From DASUFZ01 sp035541475 (GTDB lineage Bacteria > Myxococcota_A > UBA9160 > SMWR01): a stretch of DNA of 40,210 nt. Numbering within the stretch: the stretch's first letter is position 1; each line of letters begins with the position of its first letter. Positions 24,864-32,902 of this stretch are shown in pieces. The notes under the pieces are model-generated. The model did not search any database, was not told where the DNA came from, and saw only the letters and a list, made by a program, of their open reading frames with translations. The stretch is from assembly GCA_035541475.1 (NCBI GenBank), contig DATKND010000049.1, forward strand, positions 1 through 40,210, given 5' to 3'. The translations under genes and the position numbers were made by a program.

Positions 24864-25787
24864 ATGCGCGAGGCGGTCGCAGAGCTGCGCATGAGCGACG
24901 GCGAGTTCCGCATGTTCGCGGAGCTCGTGCGCGGCCATTGCGGGCTGCACTTCGGCCCCGAGACCCGCTTCCTGCTCGAGCGGCGCGTGGAGCGCCGCAT
25001 GCGCGAGCTCTCGGTGTCGAGCTTCGCCGCCTATCACCTCGAGCTGCGCCAGGCCCCGGCCGGCGGCGGCGAACTCGGCCGGCTCGTGGACGAGATCACC
25101 ACCAACGAGACCTACTTCTTCCGCGAGCGAAGACAGCTGCTCGCGCTGATCGATGAGATCCTGCCCGAGGCGCTGCTCCAGCGGCGCGAGCGCGGCGGCG
25201 GCCCCGTGACAATCTGGTCCGCGGGCTGCGCGTCCGGCGAGGAGCCCTACACCATCGTGATCATGGCGATGGAGGCGGGGCTCGATCCGGCGGCGAACCT
25301 GCGCGTCTACGCGGCCGACATCTCGCGTCGCATGCTCCAGCGCGCGCGCCAGGGCACCTATCGCGAGGGCGCCTTCCGCGAGACCGAAGCGGGCCTGCGC
25401 GCGCGCTACTTCGCCGAGAAGGAAGGCCAGTGGCGCATCTCGGACGAGGTGAAGAAGCACGTCGACTTCCTGCACCTGAATCTGCTCGACCGCAGCAAGG
25501 TCGCGCTGCTCGGGTCGCTCGACGTGATCCTGTGTCGCAACGTGCTCATCTACTTCGACGCGGAGCGCAAACGCCAGGTGATCTCGACCTTCGAGGAGAA
25601 GCTGCGGCCGGGCGGCCATCTGCTGCTCGGCCACAGCGAGTCGCTGCTCAACCTCTCCACCTCGCTCGAGCTGCGGCACCTGCGCCAGGACATGGTCTAT
25701 CGCAAGCCGCTCGGGGGGCTGCGCGCTCCCGATCCGGTCCACGCCGCTGCAGACGTCGCGGTGCGGCGCGTGGAGGGCGGCCGATGA
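24864..25787 (+). CDS. cheR: Chemoreceptor methyltransferase CheR
   Basis: 307 residues. Uses S-adenosylmethionine to methylate receptor glutamates. The N-terminal helical domain has LLERRVERRMREL and the loop ITTNETYFFRE. The SAM fold starts IWSAGCASGEEPYTI and contains VYAADISRRML and VILCRNVLIYFD. No C-terminal TPR or pentapeptide-binding domain is obvious. The matching esterase CheB overlaps its stop, so the adaptation pair is complete; the MCP at 28117 is the likely substrate. Confidence 0.95.
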   Translation: MREAVAELRMSDGEFRMFAELVRGHCGLHFGPETRFLLERRVERRMRELSVSSFAAYHLELRQAPAGGGELGRLVDEITTNETYFFRERRQLLALIDEILPEALLQRRERGGGPVTIWSAGCASGEEPYTIVIMAMEAGLDPAANLRVYAADISRRMLQRARQGTYREGAFRETEAGLRARYFAEKEGQWRISDEVKKHVDFLHLNLLDRSKVALLGSLDVILCRNVLIYFDAERKRQVISTFEEKLRPGGHLLLGHSESLLNLSTSLELRHLRQDMVYRKPLGGLRAPDPVHAAADVAVRRVEGGR

Positions 25788-26890
25788 CGAAGAGCAACCG
25801 CATCCGTGTGCTCGTGATCGACGACTCGGCGTTCTCGCGCCAGGTGATCACGCGCATGCTCGGCACATCGCCGCTCGTCGAGGTGGTGGGCGTGGCGCGC
25901 GACGGCGAGGAGGCGCTGCGCAAGACCTTCGAGCTCGAGCCCGACCTGATCACGCTCGACCTCGAGATGCCGCGTATGGACGGCTTCACCTTCCTGCGCG
26001 TGGTGATGAGCAAGCGGCCGACGCCGGTCATGGTGATCAGCGGCCGCTCGGGTGAGGAGGACGTGTTCAAGGCGCTCGACCTCGGCGCGGTCGACTTCCT
26101 CGCCAAGCCGACGCCGCGCGCGACGCCCGAGCTCGCGAAGATCGAGCGCGAGCTGATCCGCAAGGTGCACGCGATCCGCGAGCTGCGGATCGACAAGGTG
26201 CGCGACCGCATCGCCGCGCTGCCCCCGCACGTCGCGTCGGTGCAGGCGTCCGTCGCGGCGCCGCGCCTCGTGGTGGTCGGCTCCTCGACGGGCGGGCCCG
26301 CCGCACTGATGCGGATCTTCGGCGCGTTCTCGACCCGGCCGGCGTGTAGCTTCGCGATCGCGCAGCACATGCCCGAGGGCTTCACCGCTGGCTTCGCCGA
26401 GCGGATCGGACGGCTGACTCCGCTCGCCGCACGCGAGGCGCGCGGCGGCGAGGAGGTGTTGCCGGGCAGCGTGCTCGTCGCGCCCGGCGGACGTCACCTC
26501 GAGTTCGAGGCGCAGGGGAAGTCGGTGGTCGCGCGCGTCGCGTCGCCGCAGCCGCGCGAGAAGTACGCGCCCTCGGTGGACCGGCTGTTCGCGTCGGCCG
26601 CGAAGCACTTCGGCCGCGGCGTCGTGGCCGTCGTGCTGACCGGCATGGGCGACGACGGCAGCCAGGGCGTGCGCGCCGTCAAGCAGGCCGGCGGCCTCGT
26701 GATCGCCGAATCCGAGGAGACCGCCGTGATCTTCGGCATGCCCCAGCAGGCGATCCGCTCCGGCGCAGTGGATCGCGTGCTCCCGCTCCACGATATCGCC
26801 GCATCGATCCTGACGGGAATCGGCGCCAGCGAGGCGAAAGGCTCGCGCGGCGCGTCCGGAACGCAGCTGTCGACGAGGGAACCGACATGA
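25784..26890 (+). CDS. cheB: Chemoreceptor methylesterase CheB
   Basis: 368 residues. The receiver (1-125) has IDDSAFSRQ and phospho-Asp59 in LITLDLEMPRMDG. The esterase (about 165-350) has the catalytic Ser in VVGSSTGGP, His in QHMPEGFT and Asp in GMGDDGSQG. It removes methyl groups from receptors when phosphorylated by CheA. The ATG overlaps the cheR stop and its own stop overlaps the GAF gene. Confidence 0.95.
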   Translation: MTKSNRIRVLVIDDSAFSRQVITRMLGTSPLVEVVGVARDGEEALRKTFELEPDLITLDLEMPRMDGFTFLRVVMSKRPTPVMVISGRSGEEDVFKALDLGAVDFLAKPTPRATPELAKIERELIRKVHAIRELRIDKVRDRIAALPPHVASVQASVAAPRLVVVGSSTGGPAALMRIFGAFSTRPACSFAIAQHMPEGFTAGFAERIGRLTPLAAREARGGEEVLPGSVLVAPGGRHLEFEAQGKSVVARVASPQPREKYAPSVDRLFASAAKHFGRGVVAVVLTGMGDDGSQGVRAVKQAGGLVIAESEETAVIFGMPQQAIRSGAVDRVLPLHDIAASILTGIGASEAKGSRGASGTQLSTREPT

Positions 26891-27708
26891 GCAGCCACGA
26901 CCCCAAGTTCCTCGCGCGCGCGGAGGAGCTCCTCGGGATCTTCCGCAAGGGTGCGGAGTTCTCGCGCGAGCTCCTGCGCGAGAACGAGCGCCTGCGCGCC
27001 AAGCTCGCCGCGGTGCAGGACCGCCAGGAGACCGCCGCGCGCTCGCCCGAGACCTGGGAGAAGCTCCGCGTCGAACTGCTCGCGCGCATCGCGACGCTCG
27101 AGGCCGAGTACACGAGCGTGCGCGAGCGCCTCGACCAGGTCGAGCGCGAGAACAACCAGTTCGCGCAGCGCTACATCGAGATCGAGGAGGAGAACAATAA
27201 CCTCGCGAACCTCTACGTCGCGAGCTACCAGCTCCACTCGACGCTCGATCCCGACGAGGTGCTGAAGAGCATCGTCGAGATCGCGATCAACCTGATCGGC
27301 GCGGAGGTGTTCGGCGTCTACCTGCTGAACGAGGAGACCGGGGAGCTGCGCGCGGTGGCCTGCGAGGGCGCCGACCTCGAGTCGTTCCCGCGCATCCAGC
27401 TCGGCCAGGGGATGCTCGGCAAGGCGGTCGCGGCGCACGAGGCGACCTGCTGGGACGTGCCGCAGCGCGGGGGCGACTTGTCGCAGCCGGTAGTGTGCGT
27501 GCCGCTCGCGGTCCACGACCGGCCCGTCGGCGCGATCGTCGTGCACGGTCTGCTCCAGCAGAAGAGCGGCTTCACGCCGCTTGACCACGAGTTGTTCAAC
27601 ATGCTGGGCCGCCACGCGGCGACCGCGATCTTTGCCGCGAGGCTCTACTCGCATTCGGCGCGCAAGCTGAACACGATCCAGGGATTCATCGACCTGCTCA
27701 CCAAGTAG
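26887..27708 (+). CDS. Coiled-coil / GAF domain protein of the chemosensory operon
   Basis: 273 residues. Residues 20-110 are charged coiled coil (ELLRENERLRAKL, RIATLEAEYTSVRERLDQV, IEEENNNLANLYVASYQL). A GAF domain follows (about 115-255), starting STLDPDEVLKSIVEIAINLIG with the core VFGVYLLNEETGEL and GMLGKAVA. No kinase, cyclase or DNA-binding output and no membrane segment are present. It could be a cytoplasmic sensor or cofactor that feeds the CheA complex. The ligand cannot be read from sequence. The start overlaps the cheB stop by 4 nt. Confidence 0.85.
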   Translation: MSSHDPKFLARAEELLGIFRKGAEFSRELLRENERLRAKLAAVQDRQETAARSPETWEKLRVELLARIATLEAEYTSVRERLDQVERENNQFAQRYIEIEEENNNLANLYVASYQLHSTLDPDEVLKSIVEIAINLIGAEVFGVYLLNEETGELRAVACEGADLESFPRIQLGQGMLGKAVAAHEATCWDVPQRGGDLSQPVVCVPLAVHDRPVGAIVVHGLLQQKSGFTPLDHELFNMLGRHAATAIFAARLYSHSARKLNTIQGFIDLLTK

Positions 27709-27731
27709 CCCGAGCGGAGGGCGAAACCATC

Positions 27732-28112
27732 ATGGCGAAATACCGAGTTCTGATCGTCGAGGACAGCCCCACGATGCGACAGCTGCTGGTGTTCGCTCTG
27801 CGGCGCCTGCGCGACGTCGAGATCGTGGAGGCGCAGGACGGCATGGACGGCCTGCGCAAGATCTCGAGCGACCACTACGACATCGCGCTGATCGACATCA
27901 ACATGCCCGTGATGGACGGCCTCAAGCTGATCCGCCTGATCCGGGACGAGGAGTCGCTGAAGCAGATCCCGATCGTCGTGGTGACGACCGAGGGCGCGGA
28001 CGAGGACCGCGAGCGCGCGCTCGCGCTCGGCGCGAACGAGTACCTGACCAAGCCGATCCAGGCGAACCGCGTGCTGACCGTGGTCAAGGATCTGCTGAAG
28101 GACAACGACTAG
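27732..28112 (+). CDS. cheY: CheY-like response regulator
   Basis: 126 residues, receiver only. VLIVEDSPTMRQLL acidic pocket, phospho-acceptor Asp55 in IALIDINMP, Thr in VVVTTEGADED and Lys in YLTKPI are all present. This is the second stand-alone receiver of the operon. The two CheY proteins share the EDSPTMR and TEG motifs and may split the roles of output and phosphate sink. No CheZ, CheX or CheC phosphatase is seen. Confidence 0.94.
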   Translation: MAKYRVLIVEDSPTMRQLLVFALRRLRDVEIVEAQDGMDGLRKISSDHYDIALIDINMPVMDGLKLIRLIRDEESLKQIPIVVVTTEGADEDRERALALGANEYLTKPIQANRVLTVVKDLLKDND

Positions 28113-28116
28113 GCGC

Positions 28117-30696
28117 ATGGAGAACGCCATGGAAGAATCGACGCCCACCGGACGCAGCTACCAGACGCGCATGCTCGCTGTCTCCGCCGCGCTGTCGCTG
28201 GCGACGGTGGGCGTGATCACCTTGTATCTCGTCGCGCTGCTGCGCATGTCGTCCGTCGAGTGGACCCGCTTCGCCTCGATCGTCGGCGTGCTCTTCGTGG
28301 TGCTCTTCGTGGCGCAGGCGCGCATGCACGATCACTTGTGGCGGCCGCTGGTGCGCTGCCTCGACGCGCGCGCGGCCGGCCAGGCCGACGCGACGCTGCT
28401 GCGCGAGGGCTTCGCCGCGATCGTCGCGCTGCCGCTGCGGACCTTCACCTGGGGCAATCTGTGGTGGATCGCCGGCGGCGCGCTGGTCGCGGGCGCGATG
28501 GCCGTCGTGTCGGAGAGCTTCCGTCCCTTCGCGGGTGCGGTCATGGTGCTGGCCGCGGGCTCCGGTGGCTTCCTGATGGCGGTGATCCATTACTGCGTCA
28601 TGAAGCGGAAGCTCCAGCCGATGGCGGCGAAACTCGCCGAGGAGCTCGGCGACCCGCAGCTGCGCGGGCAGCTCACGCCGCGCGTGCCCCTCGCGCGGAA
28701 GCTCGGCGTTTCGCTCGCGGGGATCACGCTCGTGACATCGCTCTTCGCGGGCCTGCTGGCGACCGTGCAAGCGGCGCGGCCGCTCGAGCACAGAGACGTG
28801 GTGCACAAGAGCGCGTTCCTCGAGCGTCTGGCGCAGGAGCAGGCGCGCGGCGAGGAGTCGGTGCTGGCGAACGCGTCCGCGCTGGCGTCCGAGCTGAAGA
28901 TCGCGCAGCAGGTGGTGATCCTGGACCCGACGCCGGACGGCGGGCTCGCCGCGGCGCTGCCTGGCCTCTCGGCGGCCGAGCGCGAGGGCATCGGCGCCGG
29001 CGGCTACGAGAGCGGCGACAGCGAGTCGGTGGACTCGAACCACGTGTTCAGCTGGCGCCGGCTCTCCGACGGCCGCCTCGCCGTGGCGATTTCGGACTGG
29101 CGGGACGTGCGGGGCGACGCCTCCGCGAGCTGGCTCGCCTTCGGCGCCTTCCTGGCGGTGGTGCTCGCGCTGACGCTCGTCACCACGCGACTGCTGGCCG
29201 GCGACGTCGCGTCGGCGACGCAGCTGCTGTCCGCCGAGGCGGAGCGGCTCTCGAGCGGCGATCTGCGCGCGCTGCGGCCCGTGACGAACGAGGACGAGAT
29301 CGGCGAGCTCGCGCGCTCGTTCGAGGCGATGGCCGCGGGGCTGCGCGGCATGGTGTCGAAGGTTCAGTGGGCGGCCGAGCGGGTGGAGTCGGGCGCGGAG
29401 GCGCTCGCGCCGATCTCGAGCGGTCTCTCGGAGGCGTCCTCGGGCGCGCGCCAGGGCGTGTCGCGTGCCACCGCCGGCATGCAGGAGATCGACGCGCAGG
29501 TGCGCGGCATCGCGACTTCCTCGTCGTCGCTGAACGGCTCGGTCGAGGAGTCGAGCTCCTCGATCCTCGAGCTCGGCGCGGCCGGTGCGGAGCTGAAGGA
29601 GACGGCGCAGATCCTCTCGCGGCGCGTGGACGAGGCCTCGAGCTCGATGGAGCAGATGGTGTCGAGCGTGCGCCAGGTGCGCGAGAACTCGCAGAGCCTC
29701 GCGGGCGCGGCGGAGGAGACGAGCGCCTCGATGGAGGAGATGGCCAGCTCGCTGCGCGAGGTGGACGTGGCGGCGTCCGAGGCTTCGCGTCTCTCGGAGG
29801 GCGTGGTCGCCTCCGCGGAGAAGGGTCAGGCGCAGGTGCGCGAGACGATCGCCGGCATGGAGCAGATCCAGGAGGCGACGGAGCGCGCGGAGGCGGTGAT
29901 CCGCGGGCTCTCCGGCCGCACGGTCGAGATCGGCGCGATCGTCGACGTGATCGACGACGTCGCGGACGAGACGAATCTGCTCGCGCTGAACGCGGCGATC
30001 ATCGCGGCACAGGCGGGCGAGCACGGGCGAGCGTTCTCGGTCGTGGCCGAGGAGATCAAGGACCTCGCGGAGCGCGTGCTCGCGTCGACGAAGGAGATCG
30101 GCAGCCTGATCGCGGCGGTGCAGGAGGAGGCGCGCTCGGCGACGACCGCGATCGAGCAGGGGACGTCGCGCGTGGCGCGCGGAGTCGAGCAGTCCGCCGA
30201 GGCGGGGCTCGCGCTCGAGCAGATCACGCGCTCGTCGAAGGAGAGCGGGCGCCGCATCGCGGGGATCGTGACGGCCGTGCAGGCGCAGGCGAAGGCCGCA
30301 GGCCACGTGGTCGGGCTGATGGAGCGCGTGCGCGACGGAGTGCACCGGATCGAGCAGGCGACGGCGGAGCAGGATCGCGCGAGCGCGGTGATCTCGGCGG
30401 GCACGTCTACGATGCGCGACGTGTCGCGGCAGGTGAAGGGAACGACGGAGGAGCAGGCGCGCGGCGCGGCGCGGATCCAGGAATCGATCGAGGGCGTGCG
30501 CCAGGTGGTCGAGCAGATCGACGGCGCGCTGCAGGAGCAGACGGCCGCGTGCACGGCGGTGCTGCGCGAGCTGTCGCACGTGCAGGCGACGACGGACTCG
30601 CAGGACTCGGCGACGCGCACGCTCGACGCGGTGACGCGCGCGCTGCGCGAGCACGCGGCGGCGCTGAAGCAGGAAGTGGCGAGTCTTCGCGTCTGA
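28117..30696 (+). CDS. Methyl-accepting chemotaxis protein with six predicted membrane segments
   Basis: 859 residues. Predicted membrane segments lie near 20-42, 52-68, 115-133, 137-162, 194-218 and 337-360. Only the loop between the last two (about 219-336) is long enough for a periplasmic sensor; it matches no family I recognise. A HAMP domain (360-412) follows, then a long coiled coil. The signalling tip near residue 617 reads VADETNLLALNAAI...AGEHGRAFSVVAEEIK, close to the receptor consensus. There is no C-terminal CheR-binding pentapeptide. ATG 28129 has GGAG at 6 nt and is an alternative start. It is the only receptor here and ends the operon. Confidence 0.93.
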   Translation: MENAMEESTPTGRSYQTRMLAVSAALSLATVGVITLYLVALLRMSSVEWTRFASIVGVLFVVLFVAQARMHDHLWRPLVRCLDARAAGQADATLLREGFAAIVALPLRTFTWGNLWWIAGGALVAGAMAVVSESFRPFAGAVMVLAAGSGGFLMAVIHYCVMKRKLQPMAAKLAEELGDPQLRGQLTPRVPLARKLGVSLAGITLVTSLFAGLLATVQAARPLEHRDVVHKSAFLERLAQEQARGEESVLANASALASELKIAQQVVILDPTPDGGLAAALPGLSAAEREGIGAGGYESGDSESVDSNHVFSWRRLSDGRLAVAISDWRDVRGDASASWLAFGAFLAVVLALTLVTTRLLAGDVASATQLLSAEAERLSSGDLRALRPVTNEDEIGELARSFEAMAAGLRGMVSKVQWAAERVESGAEALAPISSGLSEASSGARQGVSRATAGMQEIDAQVRGIATSSSSLNGSVEESSSSILELGAAGAELKETAQILSRRVDEASSSMEQMVSSVRQVRENSQSLAGAAEETSASMEEMASSLREVDVAASEASRLSEGVVASAEKGQAQVRETIAGMEQIQEATERAEAVIRGLSGRTVEIGAIVDVIDDVADETNLLALNAAIIAAQAGEHGRAFSVVAEEIKDLAERVLASTKEIGSLIAAVQEEARSATTAIEQGTSRVARGVEQSAEAGLALEQITRSSKESGRRIAGIVTAVQAQAKAAGHVVGLMERVRDGVHRIEQATAEQDRASAVISAGTSTMRDVSRQVKGTTEEQARGAARIQESIEGVRQVVEQIDGALQEQTAACTAVLRELSHVQATTDSQDSATRTLDAVTRALREHAAALKQEVASLRV

Positions 30697-30743
30697 TCGG
30701 GCTCCGCTCGCCTGCGCTCGCTGCGCGCGCCTTCGGCGCTTGC
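30693..30743. repeat. Intergenic repeat copy A, directly after the MCP stop
   Basis: This stretch shares CTCGCTGCGCGCGCCTTCG (starting 30717) and the following GCGCTTGC with copy B near 32408, differing by one inserted G. It opens a 155-nt gap before lptE in which no gene is seen; the rest of the gap continues with GCGCGC-rich text. See the finding on the repeats around rpsT. Confidence 0.5.
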
Positions 30744-30851
30744 GGCGCGCTCCGCGCGCCATCTTCCCCGAGCTCCGCAGCCTCGTGCCCGAGAGCAACT
30801 CTCTACGAAGCGCGCGGCCCGGTGTTGGCTGCGGGCTATACCTTCGCCCGC

Positions 30852-31361
30852 GTGTCGGTCCGGCTCTCGCTGATTCTCGTCATCGCGCTGCTCTTCGCGG
30901 GCTGCGGCTACCACCTCGCGGCCGGGGATCTGCGCGAGGTCGGGACGATCGCGATCGTCTCGCCGCGCAACGAGACCGGCGAGCCGGGGCTCGATCGCAT
31001 CGTCGCGGACGCGCTGCGCCGCGAGCTGCTGCGCCGGAGCGGCGCGCGCATCGCGGAGAATCCCGAGAAGGCCGACGTCGTGGTGCGCGGGAAGATCGTC
31101 GGCGTCCAGACGGTTGCGCGCGGTCTCTCATCCGTGGTGCTCGTGCTCGAGTACGAGACGCAGGTGACGCTCGAGCTCGAGGCGAAGCGGGGCGACCAGG
31201 TGGTGGTCGCGCCGACGCGCTTCGAGGACAGCGAGCGACACCTCGCGAGCGGTGACGTCGAGGCGCAGCGCAAGAACCGCGTGGAGGCGCTGCGGCGGAT
31301 CGCGTCGCTGATCGCGGCGCGCTTCCTGGACCGGCTCGGCGATCAGGAGGCGGCGCGATGA
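30852..31361 (+). CDS. lptE: LPS-assembly lipoprotein LptE
   Basis: 169 residues. GTG at 30852 gives a short lipoprotein signal, SVRLSLILVIALLFAGC, with lipobox cysteine Cys18 followed by GYHLAAG, the usual LptE beginning. NETGEPGLDRIVADALRREL and VVVRGKIVGVQ fit the LptE/SecYEG-type alpha-beta fold. It plugs the LptD barrel in the outer membrane, so the host makes LPS. It is followed immediately by holA, as in many Gram-negatives. An upstream GTG (30822) is in frame but would spoil the signal peptide. Confidence 0.88.
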   Translation: MSVRLSLILVIALLFAGCGYHLAAGDLREVGTIAIVSPRNETGEPGLDRIVADALRRELLRRSGARIAENPEKADVVVRGKIVGVQTVARGLSSVVLVLEYETQVTLELEAKRGDQVVVAPTRFEDSERHLASGDVEAQRKNRVEALRRIASLIAARFLDRLGDQEAAR

Positions 31362-32326
31362 CGCCGGAGGAGCTCGCGGCCGAGCTCGCCGCGGGACGCC
31401 TGCGGCCGGCCTATCTGCTGGCCGGCGAGGAGCCCCTTCTGCGCGAGGACGCGCTGCGGGCGCTGCGCGAGGCGGCGCTCGCGGGAGCCGGCGACGCCTT
31501 CGACTTCGAGCGGATCGAGGCGGCGCGCGTGCAGGCCGGCGCGCTCCGCGACGCGCTGCGGATCCTGCCGGTGGTGGCCCCGCGGCGACTGGTCGTGCTC
31601 GAGGAGCCGGACGCGTCGCGGAGCGGTGTCGGCGAGGCGCTGCCCGAGCTGCTGGCGGAGCAGGCGGAGGGCTCGCGTGTGACCTTTGTGCTCGTGGTGC
31701 TAGCGGCGAAGCTCGACCGGCGCGCGCGCTGGGTCCGTGCCTTCGCGGACGCGGTGGTCGAGTGCGCGGCGCCGCGCCGGACCGCCGAGGTCGCTGCGTT
31801 CGTGCGGCGCGAGGCGGAGCGGCAGGGCGTCGCGCTCGAGCGCGGCGCGGCGGAGCTGCTGGCCGAGCGCGCGGGGCCGCAGCTGCTCTGGCTGCGGCAG
31901 GAGATCGCGAAGCTCGCGCTGCTCGCCGGCGATGGTTGCGCCGTCACACGCGCGCACGTCGCCGCCGGCACGCAGGATGCGTCGGAAGCGCCGATCTGGG
32001 ACCTCACCGACGCGATCGGCGAAGGGCGCGCGGGCGACGCGCTCGGCGTGCTCTCGCGCCTGCTCCGCGCGGGAGCGCCGCCTCCCGTGCTGCTCGGCAG
32101 CATCGTCTCGCACTTCCGCCGGCTGTTGCGCGTGGCGTACGGCGCCGAGGTGTCGGGTCCGCCCTTCGTGCAGCGCAAGCTCGCGCAGCAGGCGCGACGC
32201 CTCGGCGCCGCGCGTCTGCGCGCGTCGCTCGACGCGATCCACGACACCGACCTCGCGCTGAAGGGCGAGGGCGGGGTGTCTCCGGAGCTCGCGCTCGAGA
32301 GGCTGGTGCTCGCGCTCTCGAGCTAG
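31358..32326 (+). CDS. holA: DNA polymerase III delta subunit
   Basis: 322 residues; ATG overlaps the lptE stop. Opens and loads the sliding clamp as part of the clamp loader. It starts ELAAGRLRPAYLLAGEEPLL, the family N-terminus, and shows RRLVVLEEPDA, FVLVVLAAKLDRR and the C-terminal IWDLTDAIGEGR and LKGEGGVSPELALERLVLAL. It carries no complete Walker motif, as expected for delta. It converges with rpsT, a frequent arrangement. Confidence 0.92.
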   Translation: MTPEELAAELAAGRLRPAYLLAGEEPLLREDALRALREAALAGAGDAFDFERIEAARVQAGALRDALRILPVVAPRRLVVLEEPDASRSGVGEALPELLAEQAEGSRVTFVLVVLAAKLDRRARWVRAFADAVVECAAPRRTAEVAAFVRREAERQGVALERGAAELLAERAGPQLLWLRQEIAKLALLAGDGCAVTRAHVAAGTQDASEAPIWDLTDAIGEGRAGDALGVLSRLLRAGAPPPVLLGSIVSHFRRLLRVAYGAEVSGPPFVQRKLAQQARRLGAARLRASLDAIHDTDLALKGEGGVSPELALERLVLALSS

Positions 32327-32386
32327 GAGCCGCGCCTTCAGCGCTGGCCGCGCGCACCCGTGGCTTCAGCGCGCCGGGTCGCTCTT

Positions 32387-32419
32387 CTGATCTTCGCTCG
32401 GCTGCGCCTCGCTGCGCGC
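32387..32419. repeat. 33-nt inverted repeat arm B, downstream of rpsT
   Basis: Between the convergent ends of holA and rpsT. It matches the reverse complement of 32756-32788 at 31 of 33 positions, and its continuation matches repeat copy A at 30717-30743. Together B and C flank rpsT exactly. B might contribute to bidirectional termination, but alone it has no strong hairpin with a T-run. Confidence 0.7.
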
Positions 32420-32432
32420 GCCTTCGCGCTTG

Positions 32433-32699
32433 CTACTTCGCCGCGACCTGGTGCGCGCGGCGCGCGAGACGCGCGACGCGACGGCTCGCCTGCTTGGAAG
32501 AGAGCACGCCCTTGCTGGCGGCGCGGCGGATCACGCTCTCCGCGCGGCGCGCGAGCTCGGTGGACTCCTGCGAGCCCGACGCGAGCGCTGCGTGGACGGC
32601 CTTGACGACGCCCTTCACGCCGCTGCGGACGTGTCGGTTGCGGATACGCCGCTTCTCCGCCTGGCGTGCGCGCTTGCGTGACGATTCGTGCGTGGCCAC
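32433..32699 (-). CDS. rpsT: Ribosomal protein bS20
   Basis: 88 residues on the minus strand, GTG start at 32699 with GGAG 6 nt upstream. Binds 16S rRNA early in 30S assembly. Family marks are ATHESSRKRARQAEKRRIRN at the start, SGVKGVVKAVHAAL and the C-terminal KGVLSSKQASRRVARLARRA. It is highly basic. It is the only minus-strand gene between 2683 and the right edge. It lies between inverted repeats B and C. Confidence 0.95.
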   Translation of the reverse strand: MATHESSRKRARQAEKRRIRNRHVRSGVKGVVKAVHAALASGSQESTELARRAESVIRRAASKGVLSSKQASRRVARLARRAHQVAAK

Positions 32700-32755
32700 T
32701 CGGGTCTCCCGGCTCGCAGGCGCGGCAGAATAGCAAGCCGAGCGCCTTGCGCTCG

Positions 32756-32788
32756 GCGCGCAGCGAGGCGAAGCCGAGCGAAGGTCAG
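32756..32788. repeat. 33-nt inverted repeat arm C, upstream of rpsT
   Basis: Reverse complement of arm B with 31 of 33 positions identical (CTGAxCTTCGCTCGGCTxCG core read on the minus strand). It lies 57 nt upstream of the rpsT start, in the 203-nt divergent region to the TPR gene. No transposase is nearby. Confidence 0.7.
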
Positions 32789-32832
32789 CAGACAGACCCG
32801 GTTCGAAATTGCCTCCGAGATCGCTGGCGTGT

Positions 32833-32859
32833 TCAGCCAAATGTGCGGTCGGCCGATCC
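32833..32859 (+). promoter_or_regulatory. Weak sigma-28-like site before the TPR/DUF4388 pair
   Basis: TCAGCCAA (32833-32840), 11-nt spacer, GCCGATCC (32852-32859). The -10 core and spacer agree with the sites at 16266 and 18158; the -35 part is poor against FliA. It lies 44 nt before the start at 32903. It is reported because the same pattern precedes the other DUF4388 gene. Confidence 0.28.
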
Positions 32860-32902
32860 TCTCGGCGTTGCGCTGTCTTCTGCGCTCCGGGGGGCGACGT
32901 CC

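Noticed and set aside
28084..30798. 904-codon minus-strand open frame opposite the MCP
   Set aside because: Low-complexity Arg/His/Leu translation; the + strand has a complete HAMP and receptor signalling tip. Lack of stops reflects base composition.
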